From an uncultured Bacillota bacterium (GTDB taxonomy: Bacteria > Bacillota > Clostridia > Peptostreptococcales > Anaerovoracaceae): a stretch of DNA of 64,000 nt. The translations under genes were made by a program, and so were the position numbers. The notes under the pieces are model-generated. The model was not told where the DNA came from and did not search any database. It worked only from the letters and a program-made list of their open reading frames with translations. The DNA is taken from NCBI GenBank assembly GCA_927441425.1, contig CAKMKG010000010.1, forward strand, positions 145,327-209,326, written 5' to 3'. Within the stretch, counting starts at the first letter, position 1; each line of letters opens with the position of its first letter. This document shows positions 18,222 to 25,446 of this stretch, piece by piece.

Positions 18222-19067
18222 ATGATGCTGCGAATTGCCATACTGGATGATGAACGCCATGCTTTGGAGCTGTTTGAATCGGTTACTGAGAGTTTTGAAG
18301 ATGTTTCGCTTTGTGGATTGTTCGACGATGCAGATGATCTGCTTGCTTATCTTGAAGTAAATTCTCTTGATATTATATTTCTGGATATTGAAATGCCCGG
18401 AAAATCAGGAATGCAGCTTGCAGAAGAACTCAGCGGGATCTGTCCGGAAATTTCGATTGTTTTTGTCACAGCATACAGCGAGTACGCAGTGGAGGCATTT
18501 GAACTAAGCGTGTTTGATTATATCCTGAAGCCGGTTTCTGCAGAAAGGCTGCGGAAAACGCTGAACCGCATCGGGAAAGGCAAGCAGACCATTGCATTCA
18601 CTCCCAAAAGACTGACGATCCAATGCTTCCAAAGATTTGAATGTAAGATTGCCGAGAAAGTATTCCCCCTTAACCACCTGATGAAGGCTAAGGAACTACT
18701 TGCTTTTCTTGTAAGCCGAAAAGGGGCGGAGACCTCCTGGGAACAGATCACAGAAGCCTTGTGGCCTGATATGAATTGTGAAAAAGCACATAACAACCTC
18801 TACATCACGACATACCGCCTGCGTAAGTGGCTGTCGGAAAACAACCTCTCCCAGATTTTTGAGTCAAGCCGAAACAGTTACCGCATTGTTCCGTCGGAAT
18901 TCAGTTGCGATTTGTTCGATCTGGAAAATGCCATGAAGGAGGGAGATAAAAGAAGGATATCGGTACTCTATCAAGGTGAATTTTTAGAAGAGGATGGTTA
19001 TGAATGGGCCTATCCTATTCAGGCTGAATGGGCAAGAAAGCTAAATTTACTGGCAGGACAGGAATAA
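18222..19067 (+). CDS. Response regulator with SARP-like DNA-binding and BTAD-like domains
   Basis: A 281-residue regulator. The receiver domain (about 1-120) shows ILDDE, the phospho-acceptor in IIFLDIEMPGKSG, VTAYS and the Lys in DYILKPVS. The C-terminal half (about 130-281) has a winged-helix region (MKAKELLAFLVSRKGAETSW, ALWPDMNCEKAHNNLYIT, YRLRKWL) followed by a short bacterial-transcriptional-activation segment ending EWARKLNLLAG. This is the SARP/AfsR-like arrangement seen in some Firmicutes regulators, not a LytTR domain. The start at 18222 follows AGGGGGAG. It is paired with the kinase immediately upstream. Target genes are unknown. Confidence 0.85.
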   Translation: MMLRIAILDDERHALELFESVTESFEDVSLCGLFDDADDLLAYLEVNSLDIIFLDIEMPGKSGMQLAEELSGICPEISIVFVTAYSEYAVEAFELSVFDYILKPVSAERLRKTLNRIGKGKQTIAFTPKRLTIQCFQRFECKIAEKVFPLNHLMKAKELLAFLVSRKGAETSWEQITEALWPDMNCEKAHNNLYITTYRLRKWLSENNLSQIFESSRNSYRIVPSEFSCDLFDLENAMKEGDKRRISVLYQGEFLEEDGYEWAYPIQAEWARKLNLLAGQE

Positions 19068-19145
19068 ATAGATAAGTAAGGGTTCGGTAAGGGTCATCGT
19101 GTTACACTCAAAAGCAGAACAAAACCCATATTGCTTTTGAGGAGG

Positions 19146-19517
19146 ATGATTGATACGGATTATATGATAGCAGACTGCGACAAAAAACGCTGTCACTCAC
19201 TTCAAAAAAAAATCAATCTATACAGGCGGGCGAAATGCGTAGGAAGCTTTGGCAGGGAGTTAGAACTTCTTGAAAAAACGTGGCTGGAGCTTCCTGAAGT
19301 GGTGTTGGTTTATGCCGGTGATCTCAAGTTGAATGCTTACTCTGTTCTGAAGAGGATCAAAGAAGTAACCCCTGAGATCAAAGTTGTGTTTTACTCGGAA
19401 CAGAAGGACTATGCACTGGACGCCTATGAAAAAGGAGCAGACTATTTTCTGCCTCTGCCCGCAGATGACATTACGATCGGTAAGCTGATTTTTCGATATA
19501 TGGGAAATAAAATATAA
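19146..19517 (+). CDS. Degenerate receiver-like protein
   Basis: A protein of about 123 residues resembling a stand-alone receiver domain: LPEVVLVYAGDLKLNAYSVL where beta-3 and the phosphoaspartate loop should be, then KVVFYSEQKDYALDAYEKGA and DYFLPLPADD. The phospho-acceptor Asp is replaced (V-Y-A at the expected place) and the conserved Lys before Pro is missing, so phosphorylation is unlikely. The start is uncertain: GAGGAGG directly abuts the ATG at 19146, the next in-frame ATG is 19164 and a TTG lies at 19131. It follows the two-component pair on the same strand and may modulate it by dimerisation; that is inference. Confidence 0.6.
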   Translation: MIDTDYMIADCDKKRCHSLQKKINLYRRAKCVGSFGRELELLEKTWLELPEVVLVYAGDLKLNAYSVLKRIKEVTPEIKVVFYSEQKDYALDAYEKGADYFLPLPADDITIGKLIFRYMGNKI

Positions 19518-19543
19518 AAGTGGGCACGCGCAGTGCCCACTTT
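19517..19543. terminator. Bidirectional terminator between convergent genes
   Basis: Perfect 11-bp stem AAAGTGGGCAC (19517-19527) / GTGCCCACTTT (19533-19543). It overlaps the stop codon of the receiver-like gene and lies just past the stop of the VOC gene on the other strand. Confidence 0.75.
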
Positions 19544-19544
19544 G

Positions 19545-19913
19545 CTATCTGTACGGAATGATTTCAAGCCAGTAACCATCGGGATCGTTGATGAAATAGA
19601 TCCCCATGCTCGGGTTCTCATAACAGATACAGCCCATTTCCTTATGCAGTGCATAAGCGCCGTCATAATCATCAACCTTGAAGGCGATATGAATTTCATT
19701 ATCACCGAGCTGATAAGGCTCATTTTTGTCCCGTAGCCAGGTCAACTCGATCTGGTGTTCGGAGTTTTCGTTGGCGGTAAATACGATGATAAAGGAGCCG
19801 TCGTCTGCGGTTTTTCTTCTGACTTCCTTTAGGCCAAGCGCTTCCTCATAAAATTTTAATGATTTTTCCAAATCAAATACATTGAGATTGTTGTGTACGA
19901 TCTTAAAATTCAT
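19545..19913 (-). CDS. gloA: Glyoxalase I-like VOC-family protein
   Basis: A 122-residue vicinal-oxygen-chelate protein resembling lactoylglutathione lyase. It has the paired beta-alpha-beta-beta-beta modules with the four expected metal ligands: His in KIVHNNLNV, Glu in HQIELTW, His in NEIHIAFKV and Glu in GYWLEIIPY. The segments EKSLKFYEEALGL and YFINDPDGYWLE are typical of GloA. The start at 19913 matches the family N-terminus (MNFKIVH); an ATG at 19928 is also possible. Clostridia often lack glutathione, so the thiol cofactor and true substrate are open. It stands alone, convergent with the receiver-like gene. Confidence 0.78.
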   Translation of the reverse strand: MNFKIVHNNLNVFDLEKSLKFYEEALGLKEVRRKTADDGSFIIVFTANENSEHQIELTWLRDKNEPYQLGDNEIHIAFKVDDYDGAYALHKEMGCICYENPSMGIYFINDPDGYWLEIIPYR

Positions 19914-20113
19914 TCTGCAACCCACCATTTCTTTCTGTTTTTGGCATCGATGTATTCGCTTGCACAGCGAATATGGCGATACCTCTTCTATAGTATACCA
20001 ATTTTTTATCCGAGAAAAAAGCCCGATTACTCTGTTGTGATATTTTCTTTATCGCAGCCTGGTTTTGTGGATAAATATTGCGATTGCTGACAGAACTTGT
20101 CTAGGGAAACTGC

Positions 20114-20142
20114 TTAAAAAATGGGACATCCCAACGTATAAT
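20114..20142 (+). promoter_or_regulatory. Possible promoter of the amidohydrolase gene
   Basis: A good TATAAT at 20137-20142 with a weak TTAAAA 17 bp upstream. A small inverted repeat GGGA-CA-TCCC (20123-20132) lies in the spacer and could be an operator. Confidence 0.4.
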
Positions 20143-20162
20143 TATGACAGGGGGGTGTAACC

Positions 20163-22163
20163 ATGAACAAAGAAAAATGGAAAAAAATATTTGCTTGGGT
20201 CGTCGTGTTTGCCTTTATTTTGAGCACATTTCCGGTGACTTCTTCCGCGGCGAACGACATCGCGGACAGTGTCTACATAAACGGAACTATTTACACAATG
20301 GATGAAAAGCAGCCGACCGCTACAGCCATTGCGGTAAAAGGGCAGAAGTTGATATTCGTTGGCAGCAATGAAAATGTAAAGAACTACATAGGAAACAATA
20401 CAAAGATTACAGATTTAAAGGGGAAAACCGTGATCCCGGGTTTGATGGAAGGGCATATGCATCTTCCCATGCTTGGGGAGAATCTGATGAAAGTTGATGC
20501 ATTCTGGAAGCCGAAGGCGGAAATCATTGCAGCGGTTAAGGCTGAAGTGGCGAAAGTTCAGCCGGGTGAATGGATCACTGGCTTCGGGTGGAACAACACT
20601 ATCTGGGAGGATAAAGCCTACCCAACCAAGGAAGAATTGGATGCGGTAGCTCCGAACAACCCTGTCGTCATGGAAAGAACCGACGGGCACATGATCTGGG
20701 TCAACTCAAAGGCTCTCGAGCTCGCGGGGATCACGAAGGACTCGGTCAATCCCCAAGGCGGTGAGATCCTAAGAGATGCCGGCGGAAACCCAACAGGCTG
20801 CCTTACCGATACGGCAGGAGAACCGGTACAGAAGATCATTCCTGCCTTGAGTGAAGACCGGAAAAAGGAAGCAATCGTGAAGGCGGAGGCTCAGCTGCTT
20901 TCCTATGGGTTTACCAGCATCATGGATGCAGGATCAAATATGGCCACGATCAATCAATACCACGGGTTATACAAAGACGGCAAACTGAAGATCAGACTGT
21001 ATTCTCTCATTGGAGGAGATTGGGGCGGAACCATTGGGAAAGCGGAACGAGATTATATTGCAAATAATCCACCTCAAAAGGGGCTTTATGATAATCGTCT
21101 CAGCATCAATGCGGTAAAATTCTTTGCAGACGGTTCTCTGGGCTCCAGAAGTGCTGCGCTGCTTGAGGATTACAGCGACAGAGCAGGACATCAGGGCAAT
21201 TATAAATTTACTGATCAGCAGATTTTTGATGAGATGAAGGACCCTTATAACAAAGGGTATCAGATTGCAACCCATGCCATCGGAGACGGAGCCATCAATC
21301 AGGTAATCAACGCCTATGAAAAGCTGATGAAAGCAAATCCCAGAGAGGATGCGAGGCTTCGGATCGAACACTTCCAGATAGCGCAGGTTTCGGATATTCA
21401 GAGAATTGTAGATTTGGAAATTCTCCCGGCTATGCAGCCGACCCATGCAACCTCCGACAAAACCATGGCAGAGGACCGAGTGGGGTCGGAAAGAATGAAG
21501 GGAGCCTATGCCTGGAGAAAGGTCATCGAATCCGGGAGCATCATTATCGGAGGTTCCGATGCTCCTGTTGAGCTGGTAAATCCGTATCATGGACTTTATG
21601 CAGCGGTAACAAGAGAAGGCAGAGACGGTCAGCCGGAAGGCGGCTGGTATCCCGGGGAATCAATGACAAGAGAGGAAGCGCTAAAGACATTCACCATCTG
21701 GACTGCACTGGGACAATTTGAAGAAGATCTCAAGGGAACACTGGAAGCCGGAAAGCTAGCTGATTTCGTGGTATTAGACAGAGATTACATGAAGTGCCCT
21801 GCAAACGAGCTCAAGGATATTCAGGCATTGACTACCATTCTCGGTGGAGAGGTCGTCTATCAAAAGGATACCACCAACCCATCGGTCATCTGGGAGGGGA
21901 TTCCCATCAGCTTTTCCATTGCGCCGGTGAACCGTGACGGTAAGCTTTATGTAGAAGCTGCAGCGCTGGCAGATAAGCTGGGTGCAACGGTGGCGTATAC
22001 TGAGGGCAGCTTTGAACTGACCATGAAAAAAGGAGAAAAGAGCTTGAACCTGACTGTACATAAGACCGGTGATCAGGAGATGGTTCCAATCCGAGATGTA
22101 CTGGAGGGCTTTGATTACAGTCTGATCTGGAATAATCTGAGTAAGTCAATCTCCATTGATTAG
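20163..22163 (+). CDS. Secreted YtcJ-like amidohydrolase with C-terminal copper-amine-oxidase-N-like domain
   Basis: A 666-residue exported metal-dependent hydrolase. The signal peptide (WVVVFAFILSTFPVTSSAA) is cleaved near residue 30. The amidohydrolase_3 core (about 35-560) shows the metal-binding GHMHLP after K-T-V-I-P-G-L, FFADGSLGSRSAAL, THAIGDGAI, IEHFQI, GGSDAPVE and the ending GKLADFVVLDRDY. The last roughly 90 residues (KLYVEAAALADKLGATVAY ... MVPIRDVLEGF) resemble a Cu_amine_oxidN1 stalk module, a fold used for wall association in clostridia. Related enzymes cleave N-substituted amides; the substrate here is unknown. A GGGGGG-rich ribosome site precedes the ATG. The gene is monocistronic. 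Confidence 0.85.
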   Translation: MNKEKWKKIFAWVVVFAFILSTFPVTSSAANDIADSVYINGTIYTMDEKQPTATAIAVKGQKLIFVGSNENVKNYIGNNTKITDLKGKTVIPGLMEGHMHLPMLGENLMKVDAFWKPKAEIIAAVKAEVAKVQPGEWITGFGWNNTIWEDKAYPTKEELDAVAPNNPVVMERTDGHMIWVNSKALELAGITKDSVNPQGGEILRDAGGNPTGCLTDTAGEPVQKIIPALSEDRKKEAIVKAEAQLLSYGFTSIMDAGSNMATINQYHGLYKDGKLKIRLYSLIGGDWGGTIGKAERDYIANNPPQKGLYDNRLSINAVKFFADGSLGSRSAALLEDYSDRAGHQGNYKFTDQQIFDEMKDPYNKGYQIATHAIGDGAINQVINAYEKLMKANPREDARLRIEHFQIAQVSDIQRIVDLEILPAMQPTHATSDKTMAEDRVGSERMKGAYAWRKVIESGSIIIGGSDAPVELVNPYHGLYAAVTREGRDGQPEGGWYPGESMTREEALKTFTIWTALGQFEEDLKGTLEAGKLADFVVLDRDYMKCPANELKDIQALTTILGGEVVYQKDTTNPSVIWEGIPISFSIAPVNRDGKLYVEAAALADKLGATVAYTEGSFELTMKKGEKSLNLTVHKTGDQEMVPIRDVLEGFDYSLIWNNLSKSISID

Positions 22164-22355
22164 AAGGGAAAGTAACGAATAAGGGGTTGGAGAACAGTGA
22201 AAAATAATGCTTGCTTTTTTGCAGAAACTGTAATAAACTTAAATAGTCGCAAGAATATTGCGGTGGATGAATATTTTAAGACATGCTCTCTTTAATTTAT
22301 TGGAGAACGATTTGTGTAAAATAGCAAGTCCAATTTTATTAAGGAGGTAATCTAT

Positions 22356-22514
22356 ATGGAAGACAAGAAAGTATCATGCAAAGATTGTGGATGTGAATTT
22401 ACATTTACAGTAGGCGAACAGGAATTTTATAAAGAAAAGGGTTTCGAAAACGAACCTCAGAGATGTCCTGAGTGCAGAGCTGCAAGAAAAAGACAAAGAA
22501 ACAACAAGTACTAA
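22356..22514 (+). CDS. Small zinc-ribbon protein
   Basis: A 52-residue protein with two Cys pairs, C-K-D-C near residue 8 and C-P-E-C near residue 38, around EFTFTVGEQEFYKEKGF and ending with a basic tail RKRQRNN. This matches the probable zinc-ribbon (zf-trcl-like) small proteins common in Firmicutes and may bind nucleic acid; the function is unknown. AAGGAGGT sits 7 bp before the ATG and a strong terminator follows, so this short gene is expressed alone. Confidence 0.85.
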   Translation: MEDKKVSCKDCGCEFTFTVGEQEFYKEKGFENEPQRCPECRAARKRQRNNKY

Positions 22515-22536
22515 TCTTTGTAAATAGCAAAAATTG

Positions 22537-22564
22537 AAAAGCAGGCTAACTACCTGCTTTTTTT
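22537..22564 (+). terminator. Intrinsic terminator of the zinc-ribbon gene
   Basis: AAAAGCAGG / CCTGCTTTT stem with a 7-nt loop, followed by TTTT. Confidence 0.9.
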
Positions 22565-22592
22565 ATTGTGTCGGGAATATCGCTAAAGTAGA

Positions 22593-22626
22593 AAAAAACG
22601 GCCTCGGTTTGTCGAAGCCGTTTTTT
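22593..22626 (-). terminator. Terminator of the orphan kinase gene (bidirectional)
   Basis: AAAAAACGGC (22593-22602) / GCCGTTTTTT (22617-22626) with an inner TCG / CGA pairing. T runs exist on both strands. It lies 1 bp beyond the stop of the minus-strand kinase. Confidence 0.88.
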
Positions 22627-22627
22627 G

Positions 22628-24508
22628 TTAATCAATGATGTCAGAGAACTCCATGGATGCAGTATATTCAACCTTTCGCACATCCGTTTCCGGATCATTT
22701 CCGCCCGAAGGCGACAGTACGGCAGGGAGAAGAACGGTAAAATTCGAACCATATCCTTCCCGGCTGATTAGTGAAATTTCACCGCCCAAGATCGTTACAA
22801 AAGACTTGACGAGATAGAGCCCTATTCCTGTGCCTTCGGCATGCCGGGACAGAGAACTGTCCACCTGACCGAACCGTTCAAAAATCAGCTCTTGCTTTTC
22901 TTCCGGAATCCCGATACCGGTATCGATGACCTCCAATTGGATGAAATCATACTTATCCGTTAATACGACAGAGATACTTTTCTCCGCAGGAGTAAATTTG
23001 ATCGCATTGGAAATAAGGTTCAGGAGTATGCGCTCATAGATCAGCTCGTCCATCTGCATTACCTTCCGATCCAAATCGGAACAGAAAGCTAGGTGGATGT
23101 TCTTTTGCTGAGAATATACCCTGATGGACTCTGTTATTTCTCGTGTCATTGATATGATATCCACGTTTTTCATGTTGACCTTCATTTGCCCGGCCTTGAT
23201 TTTTGTGATATCAAGGAGGTTATCGACTAGGCGAAGTTGCCGGAGGGTGTTTCTGTTGATTTTACTGAGATAACCTTCCATTTTCGGAGTCATCTCATCC
23301 TTGCAAACAATACTCATGGTTTGGATCGCTGCATTGATGATCGTAATTGGCGTTTTGAATTCATGGGAGATCAATGCAATAAATCTGTCTTTCGTTTCAA
23401 TATCTTCCTCTTTGGTGTGAATGGTCTCTATCAAGCTGTTGAAAGCATCCACGACTGTTTTGACTTCACTGGTCGCTTCCACCTCGATTCTCTCCGGATG
23501 ACCGCTGGTCATCATAGCGTTGATCTTATTTTGTATTATATACAGAGGGCGCGTGATATACCTGCTCACTAAAAGGCTGAGAATCACGATGGTAATCAGC
23601 AGGATATTAGATCCGATCCCCATGATTTGGTTGATGCTGCGGTAAAGCTGGGCATACTCTTGATTGGATCTGCCGATGATCAAATCGGCCACAGGTTTGT
23701 TGCATGGATTTTCAAGTATCACAGAAGTCAGAGTGTAACTATCCTTCTGCCTGGTAGATTGAGCTCCGTTTTGCAAATACTCTTCAACTTTATCCTTCGG
23801 AAGATTTCCGTAAATGGTTTTACTGTCAAGGCCAATACTGATCTTATAATCATATTTTTCTTCCAAAAAAGCCAGATAATGCGGACTGATCCGATCGCCT
23901 AATATTACAACTCCGCCGGATGACCCGGAATAATCCTGGTTCATGATAGGGCTGATTCCAATCGAGTAGAGGCTGTCACCGAGGCGTATCAGACCACATT
24001 GATCTGTTTCGCTGATATCCAGGTAAGAAGTATTCAGGTTAGCCTGGATTGCCTGACTCATCCAGGAATTCTTTCTAAGGTCCTCCGGTTTCGGACCATA
24101 ATTCGTTAGAATATTCTTGTCGGAATCGAAGACTAAAATCAGGTCTATGCCCAGATTCGCCGGCAGCCACTCGTTATAATTCAATTTAAAAAAGTCCGTA
24201 TCACGATCCTCCGCCTTCCGGAAGGCCTCATCCCATACACTGTAATCGGTTGCCAATCCATACATCCGATTGCAAGATCCTTCAATATCCGCCTGAATCA
24301 CTTTGGAATGACGCTGGAGCTCTTCATATTCATTCATATCCAAATTTTTACTTATGGTATGCAGGGTTATAGAGTAGAATAAAAAAACCGATAGGATAGA
24401 AACTGATAAAAATGAAAGAAGAAAGATGGACCTGATTGTAAAATTAGAGGACTTTAGATGTCCGGTCTTCAAATAAATTCTTCGCACATAGTTTAATATC
24501 TGATCCAT
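22628..24508 (-). CDS. Orphan sensor histidine kinase with CHASE4-like extracellular domain
   Basis: A 626-residue kinase. A membrane helix near 28-50 is followed by an extracellular domain of about 240 residues whose YGLATDYSVWDEAF motif is typical of CHASE4. A second helix (GIGSNILLITIVILSLLVS) leads into HAMP (ITRPLYIIQNKINAM), then HisKA with the phospho-His in ALISHEFKTPITI and HATPase_c with NLISNAIKFTP, DTGIGIP and GTGIGLYLVKSF. The C-terminal 30 residues after the ATPase are unstructured. No response regulator is adjacent, so the partner is elsewhere. A Pro-Ser-Gly-rich tail and single-gene transcription are the only other features. Confidence 0.88.
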   Translation of the reverse strand: MDQILNYVRRIYLKTGHLKSSNFTIRSIFLLSFLSVSILSVFLFYSITLHTISKNLDMNEYEELQRHSKVIQADIEGSCNRMYGLATDYSVWDEAFRKAEDRDTDFFKLNYNEWLPANLGIDLILVFDSDKNILTNYGPKPEDLRKNSWMSQAIQANLNTSYLDISETDQCGLIRLGDSLYSIGISPIMNQDYSGSSGGVVILGDRISPHYLAFLEEKYDYKISIGLDSKTIYGNLPKDKVEEYLQNGAQSTRQKDSYTLTSVILENPCNKPVADLIIGRSNQEYAQLYRSINQIMGIGSNILLITIVILSLLVSRYITRPLYIIQNKINAMMTSGHPERIEVEATSEVKTVVDAFNSLIETIHTKEEDIETKDRFIALISHEFKTPITIINAAIQTMSIVCKDEMTPKMEGYLSKINRNTLRQLRLVDNLLDITKIKAGQMKVNMKNVDIISMTREITESIRVYSQQKNIHLAFCSDLDRKVMQMDELIYERILLNLISNAIKFTPAEKSISVVLTDKYDFIQLEVIDTGIGIPEEKQELIFERFGQVDSSLSRHAEGTGIGLYLVKSFVTILGGEISLISREGYGSNFTVLLPAVLSPSGGNDPETDVRKVEYTASMEFSDIID

Positions 24509-24648
24509 ATTGCCCTCCTCGACGATTCATGCTATCTTTTCTTTGGACTCAATAGGGCTTTCCACTATCGTACCACTTTCAAGTCAAAAATCAATAAAAC
24601 AAACGATAAATACAAGAAAATCACTCATCGATAATTCGAGAAAAACCA

Positions 24649-24677
24649 TTGACAAAATGGTAAAAATCTCGGATAAT
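24649..24677 (+). promoter_or_regulatory. Promoter of the tRNA-Ala gene
   Basis: TTGACA (24649-24654), 17-bp spacer, GATAAT (24672-24677). It lies 57 bp upstream of the tRNA and is the only convincing promoter associated with the tRNA-Ala-type copies in the window. Confidence 0.75.
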
Positions 24678-24734
24678 GTTAATTACTGATAAGCATATGT
24701 TCCCACAAATATGTAAGGGCAAACAAATGAATAT

Positions 24735-24810
24735 GGGCTTATAGCGCAGCTGGGAGCGCGCCTGACTGGCAGTCAGGAGGTCAGGAGTTCGATCCTCCTT
24801 AGGTCCACCA
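24735..24810 (+). tRNA. tRNA-Ala, anticodon GGC
   Basis: A 76-nt cloverleaf with encoded CCA. Acceptor GGGCTTA pairs with TAGGTCC and includes the G3-U70 pair that marks alanine tRNAs. D stem GCGC / GCGC, anticodon stem CCTGA / TCAGG with loop CTGGCAG (anticodon GGC), 5-nt variable loop, T stem AGGAG / CTCCT with loop TTCGATC. It is followed at once by a terminator. Its 3' part is repeated at 40551-40605 and 47467-47521, and shorter pieces recur elsewhere. Confidence 0.95.
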
Positions 24811-25004
24811 TAAAAAAGTAACTCTCCACGTGAGAGTTACTTTTTTATTACTTGAACCCTAAGGAGGATCGAACACGAAAGAGCAGGAGCGTTAAGAAGG
24901 AACGTCCGGCGAACGTTCCTTTAGCGACTGGCCCAGCCGACCGAAAGGGGAGGCGTCGGGGGGCAGCTGCTACAACGGAGCAGATGCGAATCCTCCTTAG
25001 GTCC
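24807..25004 (+). repeat. tRNA-Ala-linked repeat, copy A
   Basis: Downstream of the tRNA lies a 198-bp unit ending in an exact 15-nt copy of the tRNA 3' end (24990-25004 equals 24792-24806). Between the two copies sits an inverted 17-nt copy of the T-arm/acceptor (24858-24874 is the reverse complement of 24787-24803). The inverted copy could pair with either direct copy. After it comes a GC-rich structured stretch, including a 9-bp hairpin AAGGAACGT / ACGTTCCTT (24897-24921). The portion after the terminator, 24847-25004, is 158 nt, exactly as in copy C. No protein is encoded. Confidence 0.8.
24812..24846. terminator. Perfect bidirectional terminator of tRNA-Ala
   Basis: Fifteen-bp stem: A6-GTAACTCTC paired with GAGAGTTAC-T6, loop CACGT. 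The same hairpin with one changed loop base follows the damaged copy at 47523. The copy at 40606 keeps the stem but with different paired bases. Confidence 0.93.
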
Positions 25005-25033
25005 CAATCAATATAAGAACAAATATTATAAAG

Positions 25034-25056
25034 GTGAGATCCTCATTGCCCATTTT
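25034..25056 (+). repeat. 23-nt repeat shared with copy B
   Basis: Bases 25034-25056 are identical to 40685-40707. In copy B this stretch lies inside the tRNA-linked module; here it lies 30 bp after copy A. It shows that the modules are mosaics. A short hairpin (GAATTCC ... GGAATTC, 25074-25103) follows. Confidence 0.75.
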
Positions 25057-25114
25057 CCGCAGCTTAACGGAAGAATTCCAATTCGGCTGAAGCCGGGGAA
25101 TTCCCGTATGGCAC

Positions 25115-25351
25115 CTAAGAGACATTTGACGAAGCAAATGTGGTTATGTCTTTTAGGTTGTTGACCTCCAGGATATCCAGCAGTAGGTCGAAGGTTGCGA
25201 TTTCTTTGCCCAGGAGCGGTTCCCCACCATACCAGGTGATAAATACTTCTTTTGCCATCTTTGCTGCCCGTTCGATATAGTTCAGCAACTCTTGTTGTAC
25301 GTTCTCCGGCATGAAGGCATTTTGACCATAGAATAAACTAGGATAGACTGT
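25115..25351 (-). pseudogene. Remnant of a radical SAM/SPASM protein
   Basis: An open frame of about 78 residues contains F-Y-G-Q-N-A-F-M-P-E-N-V-Q followed by VFITWYGGEPLLG, the hallmark region just after the iron-sulfur cysteines in SPASM-type radical SAM enzymes. The CxxxCxxC cluster motif itself is missing: the frame reads V-Y-P-S-L-F-Y where Cys residues are expected and then hits a stop. The C-terminal two thirds are absent. At the 3' end, the last codons lie in an inverted repeat (25114-25125 with 25145-25156). It is a dead fragment stranded between copy A and the sensor kinase gene. Confidence 0.75.
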
Positions 25352-25397
25352 TCAGACTGCAGTATATTTTTATATTGATATTTTGTTAAAATTATGG

Positions 25398-25427
25398 TTG
25401 ACTTTTATTATCACAATAAACTATATA
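25398..25427 (+). promoter_or_regulatory. Probable promoter of the sensor-iol block
   Basis: TTGACT (25398-25403), 18-bp spacer, TATATA (25422-25427), about 20 bp before the kinase start. Another register gives TATAAT at 25424-25429 with a 20-bp spacer. Confidence 0.55.
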
Positions 25428-25446
25428 ATATGACATGGAGGATAAC

